Shown here: positions 55,657 to 64,000 of the stretch, one piece after another
Layout of the letters: each line of letters opens with the position of its first letter
How positions within the stretch are numbered: position 1 is the stretch's first letter
Assembly (NCBI GenBank): GCA_020137815.1
Contig: CM035353.1
Span: 267,501 to 331,500 of the forward strand
DNA: 64,000 bases
DNA from: Hormiphora californensis
Lineage: Eukaryota; Ctenophora; Tentaculata; Cydippida; Pleurobrachiidae
Direction of reading: 5' to 3'
The notes under the pieces: generated by a model
The model's database searches: none
What the model saw: the letters and a program-made list of their open reading frames with translations, nothing else
Told to the model about the DNA's origin: nothing
Made by a program: the position numbers and the translations under genes

Positions 55657-55670
55657 TCTCCCTCTCTCTC
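55575..55670. repeat. (CT)n microsatellite after a C-run
   Basis: A 15-bp C homopolymer followed by about 95 bp of CT. Confidence 0.95.
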
Positions 55671-56642
55671 TATCTTAGAAATCATGCTAATTCTCATTTT
55701 TGTCTCTCCTTTGACCCATGTGTCATCCGCATGTGTGTGTACTCTGTGTTCCCTGTTTTACTCAGCATCTGCTGCAGGGTGGTGCATTCTGTAATTGCTC
55801 ATTTTCCCTCTATCCGTCTCTATCTCTCTTTCTTTCTCTCACTCTCTCTTTCTTTCATTTTCTTTCTCTCATGAATATCTGAGCATATTTTTACTCTCAC
55901 AACCACACAACAGCTTGCTCCATGTAATATGCCGATTGCTCCGATCCCCTGATTCATCCTTCCGTGTTTACATGATCTAGCTCTCTTTGTTTCAACCTTT
56001 GTCGCTATCTCCTCCGCCCCCTCCTATTTTTCATTTCTCTCCCTTTTTCATCAATTTCGGGTTTATTTTCATTCTACTTTCAGATTTCTTTTTCTCTCCC
56101 CGACCTCTCTAATCTCAACTCATATTTATATGCGGTTATATCGTAACTTCTCTGCACACAGTCTCATCTAGCGGGCGTTAATCCTTAAATTATTCATATT
56201 TTATTCAACTAAATTAATATGACTTGGAAAAGCAAAAGAATCCGGAATCATTTTAGTTTTGCTCTTGCAGCTGCTCTCCCCCTGCTGCTCTTGCCGGAAC
56301 GTGTATACAACTTCATTATATACAAGCTGTGTAAATCGTTGAGAGCTCCACTTAGGCGTGTTCCCTCCGTTACACGTGCTGGTATATGTCAGTTTTCTGC
56401 TCTCTCTATCTCTATCTTTCTCTCTCTCTCTATCTCTCTCTCTTTCCCGTTCACCCCCTCTATCTCTCCACCTCGTTGCCTCTTTTTGCTCTGGTTCATT
56501 TTCCCACATTCTTATACTGCTCTGACCCCCCCCCCCTTTTTGTTGGTCGACATTTTCTCCCTAGTTTTATTTTCACTGCGACTGCCTTCTTCTCAAATTA
56601 TATTTTCATACATGTCTCTAGTAATCCAAGTGTCTATATCTA

Positions 56643-56700
56643 CCAGGAACCGACCGAATCAGGAAATACTGGTCCCTGATTGGCTGATAACCAGTCACTT
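56643..56700. mobile_element. ~55-bp dispersed repeat, copy B
   Basis: Same orientation and sequence as 47886-47945 apart from a few bases; here it ends a CT-rich region. Confidence 0.7.
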
Positions 56701-57231
56701 CTCTAATTAAATTCTGATGCTACTAACCTTGCTTGTATTCACAGCTGTTCGACTGAAAATGTCCTGAATCATACTATTTCTTTTCGAGTCATGCTGGTAA
56801 TAAGGAACTATCTATTTCTACAAAGGTACTTGTGACTTGGTGTACCAATCGTTCCCCTTCTTTATCAACTCCTTGGCTAAAGCTCATCACAAAACACTTA
56901 ATGAAGGTATGATACAAGAACTACAGATAGATGAGGATTATCCACTAGATGACACTTGCAGATGGATAAATTTCGAAAACCTTCACCAACAGTAAATTAT
57001 AATTTGTGAAAACCTGAACTATTACAATGAATTTTCTGCGAGATCAGCACCTCCAATTTGAAGTTGTACAAACAGCTACGGAATCAAACAACTTATCGCA
57101 TGGTATTTGAAAATCGATGAGTTTATAACAAATTTTAAGGACAGTACCTTTAACGAGTTTTCCAATTCAATAATTAACTCCAAAAATATTGCTGACTTTC
57201 TAGAACTCAGTCGATTGTTTGCTTCAAAGAA

Positions 57232-58364
57232 ATTATAATACGTCTCATAATCTCGCCAATTCCAATAGGTCTAACACCTGGTTTCTTGTCTAATCCTATC
57301 AATCTACAAGCTAATAATGAATTAAGAGTCCCTGTATCAACAAATTCAACGCATAATCGTCTCGTCATCCTTGCTATAGATTCGCTCAGTTCGTTCGTAC
57401 TGTTGCCAAAAGATTTCGATGTCAACATGCGTCTCCATAGATTGTTATCCATCCCACTTGGTCCGCACCCTCCTTTAGTATACATTGCTGCCCTTCGTAT
57501 CCTCCCTCCATCAAGTTGCTCAAATGTTCCAGGTTCGACTGTTGGGTGCATCGTGGTTGATACTAATCGTTCTACAGCAATTCTCTGGGCCGGTGGATGT
57601 TTTTTCTTCAGTTCGTCTATCAGTTGAGGTGTTACTTGCAGTGGGCCTCCTTGTGCTGTTCTGAGTAGTCTGAGAGCTGCTGCCACTCTCCCTACCAACA
57701 TTAGTCTTGAGAATGCAAGATTAGTGTCGGTTTTGTTTCCTGCTGTTGATGAGTTTAGCCTACCCTGAATGGCAGTGGCTTCTGATAATAGCTGATAAAA
57801 CTGCCCATCTTTCCATTTTTCCAATCTTTTGGTCAAGAGGTCAAAGTGATCTTTGTGTTTACTGTTTTTTTCGCGGTTTCTGTAACAGCAAGGCGCCACT
57901 TACATGAATGGCTGTTAGAGCGATACCCTGTAGATCAGTTTTGTCCGTCCATTTATCACATAAATCTTTGATCATCTCAATGTAGTCCTTTCCAGCCTTA
58001 CCATTGGGTAATGTAAACAAGTTAGGTCGGAAAGAGGACACCTTCTCGTGAATTTCGTTGAGTGTTGACTCTAGGTTGCCTTGAAAATTTCCCCACTTTA
58101 GCTCAATTTTGTAGTAACTTTGTCAAAAGAATGGAATCTGTCTGCAAGTGATACATTCCCAGTGTGTTCCGTACCTTCCGATGTTTTTGAATGTTGCATC
58201 GTTGATGTTAGCACATTTGCAATGAACCACAATTGACACCCATCACATTGGACGCCGTTGTCTACTGTTTTACTACACTCGGGACATTTTTTCCACTGAC
58301 TCCATGTTGTTTTGTGAGTCTGGTAGATATCTCCTAGCAGATCCATTAGTTGGGCTTTCTTCAT
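57232..58364 (-). pseudogene. PHD-finger/RT retroelement N-terminal fragment
   Basis: On the minus strand, a PHD-like zinc segment (CPECSKTVDNGVQCDGCQLWF) is followed by DLQGIALTAIHV and LLLQKPRKK. A long frame then ends LACRLIGLDKKPGVRPIGIG + EIMRRII. The last block is the start of an RT domain in a retroelement family common in invertebrates. It stops at a frame end before the catalytic motifs, and at least one frame shift lies near 57900. Truncated and inactive. The family's C-terminal part appears separately at 24312-24625. Confidence 0.65.
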
Positions 58365-58584
58365 TCTCTGCGAGTACTGGATTCATGTTCATCTAGTAGA
58401 GCCCGAATTTGATTTAATTCCTTCAGTCTTGTTCCACTCATTATCGACAGCAAAAATTTGTAGGAATGGGTGCTCCTTCATAAAACATTTTATGCAACCA
58501 AAGCTGTTAAAAAACTGTTGCTCACACTTTTGGAACTTCCAGTGGAATTTCTTATTATTTTCGAATGAGTTTTAACAATTCATT

Positions 58585-58692
58585 CCCCATAGTTACCACT
58601 TCAGGTTGCCATGGCAACCGTGTTATATCCGTTAAAAGTGGCAAAAACAACCACACGGCGAAGCCCTGTGGGTTATCAAAAAGCCCTCACTT
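58585..58692. mobile_element. ~105-bp dispersed repeat, copy B
   Basis: Inverted relative to 19538-19640; includes GGTTGCCATGGCAACC and GGCGAAGCCCTGTGGGTTA. It sits just before the first MFS exon. Confidence 0.75.
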
Positions 58693-59317
58693 GGGGCGCA
58701 CCAATGGGTGCGCTAGTAAATATAAATTTGAGCATTTCTCGAACTTAGATTGTTTCAGGAGGTTTTGTCCTCGGAGCACTTCAACTTTCAATGGGACTTT
58801 CTGCCTTTTTCTTGCATCGTTTGAAGTACAGTATCCGGTGGAAATGTGTCCTCTATACTGCTCAGTAGCGAGTGTGGCGACCCTTGCAACCTGTTTAGTG
58901 GACTTAACTGACCAAACATGGGCCATTTTCACCATTCTGGGTTTAGCAAGGTTTTTCCAGGGGATTGGAATGGCCGGACTTTTTCTACTGGTTCAGGTAT
59001 AATATTTTAGTAATTAATTGTTTTGTGTGTTTTCGATCCTATTGATGTATTTAAATTGCTACTTATCTGTATGATTTGATCTAACCGATTGTTTTGTAGG
59101 ATGCTTATTGTATTGGGAGAACTATAGAGAACCATGGGGTGATCGTACCGATTGCAAATTTAGAGAAAACTTCGTTCCCTGTCCCTGTGCCGGCCGATTA
59201 TGAGACGTAGCTCGGTAGAAAACTCAGCAAACACCATCGAGTCAACTACTCAATTTGCACGTGAAAATTATCCAATACAGTTTGCATTTAATATAGTTAG
59301 ATGAGCCATTCGAATTC

Positions 59318-61148
59318 AAGGGTCAGTCCACAGGGTCAACTTGGGTTTGTGTTGAGTCTCCTTGGTGTGGGGACCCCTGGGTGTGGTTTAGATTTTTGAC
59401 TGCTTGACTACTATTCCGGGTGCACTTACTGCGTCTCGGTCAAACTTGACTGACTATTCGCAGTGCTTAAGGGTACGCTAACCAAAATTTTTTTCGAGTG
59501 CAGGGCAATCTCTCACCGTAGGGTTGTAGGCCATGCCAAGGAGACCTCAAATATGCAATTTGAGCTCTCAAGTCGAATTCATATTTTTGCTACAGCTGCT
59601 TGAAAAATGAACTGAAAATGAGTTTTTGGCATCTCAAAAATACATTTGTAAGATAGGATCATAAAATTTGTGGATTTGAGAGGGAACAAAGAGGTGAGTA
59701 GCCACAAAAAATTTTTTTGAAATCGGAGCTGATTTCCGGTCCTGAGGTGGATTTCTTTTTTTGACTTTAACGCCATATTTGGCCAAGTTCCGCAAATACG
59801 TGGAAACTGTAAATTGGGTCAAAAGTTGCGTCTAACGATTCTCTATATGGCCATAAATTTTGGGCGCGTCCTTATTTGAGGTGTGTCGTACAGATCGAAA
59901 AGTGTAAGGCTCGTTTTTATTGAAAATTAGCATTTTTGTGTAACAGTTTTTGACGTCTCAATAATACATTTTAGAGATAGGAGCATGAAAATTTGGGGAT
60001 TTGGAGAGGACATGGAGGTGAACAGCCGCAAAAAAGTTTTATTTAATCCTAGCTGATTTCCGGTCCTGATATATTGATAATTTCACTGTTTTTACACACC
60101 CCCATAAAATGCATATAGGTACTTCGTTAGTGATGAAAATTTGTCAAAAGTTCCGTCATACCCTTGCCTACGTACTGACAAAATATTAGCGTTAACTCTC
60201 AAACGATGTACCCTACAGAGCTAGATTTGTGTACCAAGGTGTTCTGGGAAATCTGTATAAAAACCAATGATTCTTGTGGCTGTATAACAAAAATAGAAAA
60301 TACTCAAATTACAAACAAAACCAAAAACAATTCAAAAATTTCCACATCAATTCACCTCCATGTCCTCTCCAAATCCCCAAATTTTCATGCTCCTATCTCT
60401 AAAAATGTATTATTGAGGACGTCAAAAACTGTTACACAAAAAATGCTAATTTTCAATAAAAACGAGCCTTACACTTTTCGATCTGTACGACACACCTCAA
60501 ATAAGGACGCGCCCAAAATTTATGGCCATATAGAGAATCGTTAGACGCAACTTTTGACCAATTTACAGTTTCCACGTATTTGCGGAACTTGGCCAAATAT
60601 GGCGTTAAAGGTCAAAAAAAAGAAATTCCACCTCAGGACCGGAAATCAGCTCCGATTTCAAAAAAATTTTTTGTGGCTACTCACCTCTTTGTCCTCTTCA
60701 AATCCACAAATTTTTATGATCCTATCTTTACAAATGTATTTTTGAGATGCCAAAAACTCATTTTCAGTTCATTTTTCAAGCAGCTGTAGCTAAAAATATG
60801 AATTCGACTTGAGAGCTCAAATTGCATATTTGAGGTCTCCTTGGCATGGCCTACAACCCTACGGTGAGAGATTGCCCTGCACTCGAAAAAAAATTTTGGT
60901 TAGCGTACCCTTAAAACGTGCACGTCTGCACAATGCACATACAGAGGGTCGCGTTGTAAGCACTGCGATTAGTGAGTCAAGTTTGAGCGAGACGCAGTAC
61001 GTGCACCCGGAATACTTAGTGGATTTGACCGAGTCACGTTCCGCCCAAACTAATCGGGCAGTCCAAAATCTAAACCACACCCAGGGGTCCCCACATCAAG
61101 GAAACTCAACACATTCCGAGTTGCAGTTGACCCTGTGCACTGACCCTT
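59318..61148. mobile_element. 1.83-kb foldback element with ~700-bp arms
   Basis: Arms 59318-~60022 and ~60351-61148 are inverted copies. Ends are AAGGGTCAGTCCACAGGGTC / GACCCTGTGCACTGACCCTT. The ~330-bp centre codes for nothing. Long-TIR, non-autonomous DNA element in an MFS intron. Apparent ORFs in the arms mirror each other and are not genes. Confidence 0.9.
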
Positions 61149-61420
61149 AAAATTCTTCTGTGGTGCAATGCCACAGCCCCATAAGTCACAGTATTTTCCT
61201 GATTAATATGTGCCTACAGTCATGGAATTTATCGCATAAAACAAATGTTTTGTCAGGGCGAGATAGTGGATTTACATTTCAAAGATATGCCCATGGAAAT
61301 CGGATTGATAAGTGGCTCTATGCATATCGGAACAATAGCTGGAACATTAATCGGAGCCAAATTATACCAACTCTACTCGTGGATAGCTGTCGGCCTTGGA
61401 ATGGCAGGTATACGCATTGT

Positions 61421-62101
61421 TATATAGTACATAACGTTCTGCACGCAGTGCAAGCGCGCCATATACGCTCTGCACTGCAGAGCGTATATGGAGGTGAAAT
61501 GCACGACAGCGCAGCTGGAGTGCATTTCACACCTATATTGCACGAGTGTAACGAGTGCGATATAGGAGCGCTTGCAACATGCCGTGCAGGACGTTATTGA
61601 GTATATATTCCGCGCGAGAAAGCACATGACAAAGCAAAACAATGATAATTTTGGGTGATTACACACAGAGAAGATGTGACAAAACAAGGTACAAACTAAG
61701 CAAAACTACACAAAAATACACTTCTACACCTGTACACCACAAGGGAACTCGTTCTGTTAGTTTTAATTAGTGAAAAGAAGAGAGGGATAAAGGGAGAGAT
61801 ACGAGAGAGAGAGAGATTGGAATTCTTGGAAATGGTGATACAACAAAACACGATAAGGGGATAATTAGTGAGAGAAAGAGGGAGAGTGAGTGTAATTTGA
61901 CAGACTTTGTGTCGCTTGGCACTGTGTCAGTCATATTCTGTGTGTTTGTGTGTGAATAAGGTGTAAAACACTGAGGGGACACTGTTCTTACTTATATCCC
62001 GCTACCCCTATATCTGCACGCTCCCGCGGAAGCAGAGTGCATATTTCACCGTGCAAATGGTCGCGCGGAGCGGGAGTGATATGTGCACTCGCGTATATAT
62101 A
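61421..62101. mobile_element. ~680-bp non-autonomous DNA element, copy 2
   Basis: Inverted copy of 4105-4779 with scattered substitutions. It begins 13 bp after the MFS splice donor at 61407/61408. Confidence 0.85.
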
Positions 62102-62975
62102 GTATTATATCAGAAGATTGAGAAAGTTTCGAGCGATAGGCCAAATAGCAGTTACCAAATATTTGATGGTAGTTACTAAAGTTATAATTTAACCAGGTAT
62201 CTTGCTTCTACCAATCCTGTTTTTACACGTGGCTCCCGAAGTCTCAAGACGAAAACTCTGTAAAAGTAGATATTGTTATGACAAACCCAGTGGCAGAATT
62301 GAAGGATTTGGAATTAACGAAAGTAAAGATTCCCCAGAGGAGAAGGTGGTTGAGACCCCTATAGATCATGTCCGGGAACTTTCAACTGTTCAATCTTTGG
62401 CGTTTGTTCTGCCTGACATTGTACTTTTTGTAACAACCTCTCCTTTATCCTGCTGATAACTGCCATCCCGGAGCGTATGCGCCTGGCTGGTGAAACAAAT
62501 ACCACGAATACCGCCCTAATGGTGAACTTGGTCAATGTGTTCAGCCTTATTCAAGTATCGGTCTAAGCGTTACATCCGGTCAGATTTCCACTGTCTTCTG
62601 GATGATGCTCGGTGGAAACTTCCTCTTTTACAACGGTGCCTCCCTTATGTACTCTTGTACAACCTCCTTCTACTCCTTCCCCGGATCATTTGAGCTGGGG
62701 ACTCTAATTGCCGGGTTCGGAGACGCATCAATAGTGAACATGTGTATCACATACAAGTTCGAACTGTACAGAAGAATGGGGCATGGAGATGAGGAGTCTG
62801 GGAGAGAGGTCCTCCATTGTCTATGCCTTTGTAATGAATATCTCTGCGATTCTTGTGGTGCTATTTCCGGGGTAACAGTACCAGAGAGGTCAGAAAGGGC
62901 CACCCCTGATCGTTACTCTCGGTACTTGGATGTTGATGACTGTACTTCTCGTTGTAACCCCGTCCTTGTGAAGTG

Positions 62976-64000
62976 AGGATATGGTGCTGATATATAATAT
63001 GTACTGACACTGAAACAGTTCAGTATTCAATCATCATTGCCATCATTAAGGAGTTTTCTTTATTTAAAAAACGAACTTGAATATAATTGAACCTACGGCC
63101 TTCCATAGGAAGATATTCTTTGTTGACTTCCGAACAATTCATTACAAAATTTTTATGACACTATCGCTTATCATATGACTCAAGAGGTATTGAAAGGATG
63201 ACCTGAAAGATGTACCCCAAGATGTATCATGATTTTTGTATTTGCAGTTTAAAACAGAATATCTGCTATTGAATTTCAAAACGAAATTTCAATTCACTAT
63301 AGCAGTTGGTGACGTATATCATTCTTCACTCATTTTCGTACCAGGGGCACATCATGATACATGAATGACAATGTTCATTCCGATCAAAAAATGAACTTTG
63401 AGCTAAAAGTCTGAAATTTTGGTCAACCTATTTATTTGTCTCATAGAGTAACTCTGCCAAATTTTGGCGCTCTACGATATCTGGAACCATGCTAGTCTAG
63501 GGCGGACATTTTTTTATGCCCACCCCTGTATATCTGAGACATGGGGGGGGGGGGGGTCCAGCCCTAAAAAAGCTAAAGGTACCCTGATTTTGGTCGATGG
63601 CTTTTTATGTTGGCTTTTTTTAGCTTTTTTTAGCTTTTTTTAGCCTACTTTTATGTTTTTTCAGCATTCATCTTGACACTTTTCCATTAAATTTTCATCC
63701 TTCCGGACGTCTATTGACTGCATTTGTTCATTTCCTGCACATTTTTTACCATAATCTATACCGTTTATGTCCATACATAGCAATTTCTGTATCCACCCCT
63801 ACTGCCATTTTCTGGAGACATTTTTTCGATAAAAATATATTCAAATTTGATAAAAATAGTTTTAAAAAAGTTCAAAAAACGTTATAAATAAAAGTTTAAA
63901 AAAAATTGGCGTCAGCGGGATTCGAACCTATATGAATCCACTAAAAACTCAATTTTAGCTTTTTTTTAGCTTTTTTTAAGCCTAAAAAAAAGCTAAAAAA
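62976..64000. other. Right-edge region: MFS 3' UTR, then repeats
   Basis: The 3' UTR copy continues to about 63180. Then comes an inverted repeat CTGCTAT...ATAGCAG at 63264-63306. From 63550 there are many AGCTTTTTTT/AAAAAAAGCT units, in opposite orientations at the two ends. At 63908-63931 the minus strand reads AGGTTCGAATCCCGCTGACG, a pol III B-box-like sequence, but no A box or cloverleaf is present. Confidence 0.5.

Larger units (their letters stand above)
51070..57230. other. Gene-free AT-rich region
   Basis: I see no supportable gene. It contains several GA/CT tracts (52260-52340, 53620-53660, 54100-54175, 55575-55670, 56400-56460) and a small inverted repeat around 53285-53381 (GACAGAAACTCA/TGAGTTTCTGTC). 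The open frames here are low-complexity or short. Confidence 0.55.
58750..62975 (+). pseudogene. MFS transporter gene with frame breaks
   Basis: Membrane-protein exons on the plus strand. The first, ending at 59000 before GTATAA, has GALQLSMGLSAFF-type helix 1 and ILGLARFFQGIGMAGLFLLV. Exon 59101 onward starts DAYCIGRT. Exon ~61256-61407 reads EIGLISGSMHIGTIAGTLIG and ends at GCAG|GTATAC. The last, large exon from 62197 reads LLPILFLHVAPE..., FILLITAIPERMRLAGETN, VFWMMLGGNFLFYNGAS and GTLIAGFGDASIVNMCITYK. Frames change near 58800, 62440, 62565, 62870 and 62900, so the gene is either dead or miscalled at several bases. Multi-helix content and the RxxQGxGxG-like motif fit the major facilitator superfamily; substrate unknown. 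Its 3' end is duplicated at 40471-40900. Confidence 0.7.

Noticed and set aside
59560..61150. Mirror-image ORFs in the 1.8-kb element
   Set aside because: They lie in both arms of an inverted repeat and have no recognisable domain; two on opposite strands are copies of each other.
63908..63980. tRNA gene on the minus strand
   Set aside because: Only the T-arm/B-box part (GGTTCGAATCC) fits; no A box, anticodon arm or acceptor pairing.

Overview
The window looks like nuclear DNA of an invertebrate animal. Several genes have many short exons with GTAAGT-type introns. The two best-preserved host genes belong to animal families (plexin-domain-containing/PLXDC and TMEM131). The rest is rich in microsatellites, foldback elements, LINE fragments and one very large LTR retroelement. 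I cannot name the phylum from this sequence alone.

Left part (1-13,000), minus strand. Positions 460-5,399 hold a PLXDC-like receptor gene. I traced 11 coding exons whose phases all agree, from signal peptide through a PSI domain; the C-terminal exons lie left of the window. Its last visible exon is followed by a minisatellite (1-459) whose every unit copies that exon's end and splice donor. Positions 8,610-12,974 hold an uninterrupted 1,454-codon TMEM131 homologue.

Middle left (13,000-24,900): no host gene seen. There are GA/CT tracts, a 29-bp minisatellite open in all three plus-strand frames, palindromes, pogo-like MITEs, three LINE remnants and a LINE nested in a foldback element.

Centre (24,947-40,446), minus strand: a nearly intact 15.5-kb Ty3/Gypsy-type LTR retroelement with 669-670-bp LTRs about 1.4% diverged. 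It has PBS, PPT, gag, a -1 frameshift signal, and pol (PR-RT-RH-IN). Two different envelope-like glycoprotein genes follow: one class I/F-like with a furin site, and one type I protein of uncertain class. Each starts just after a splice acceptor. A further small basic ORF lies downstream. On the opposite strand it carries two paralogous Cys/His-rich proteins in their own space between pol and env, plus a third ORF just inside the 3' LTR. This two-glycoprotein, ambisense layout is the most novel thing here.

Right part (40,470-63,200): a duplicated 3' end of an MFS transporter gene abuts the LTR. Then come LINE ORF1- and ORF2-like remnants in opposite orientations, and a broken ABCC-type ABC transporter (44,140-49,320, minus) with several 1-bp frame breaks and no second half. 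A PHD-finger retroelement fragment follows, then a broken MFS transporter (58,750-62,975, plus) whose introns hold a 1.8-kb foldback element and a 680-bp MITE. That MITE is also present, inverted, in the PLXDC gene.
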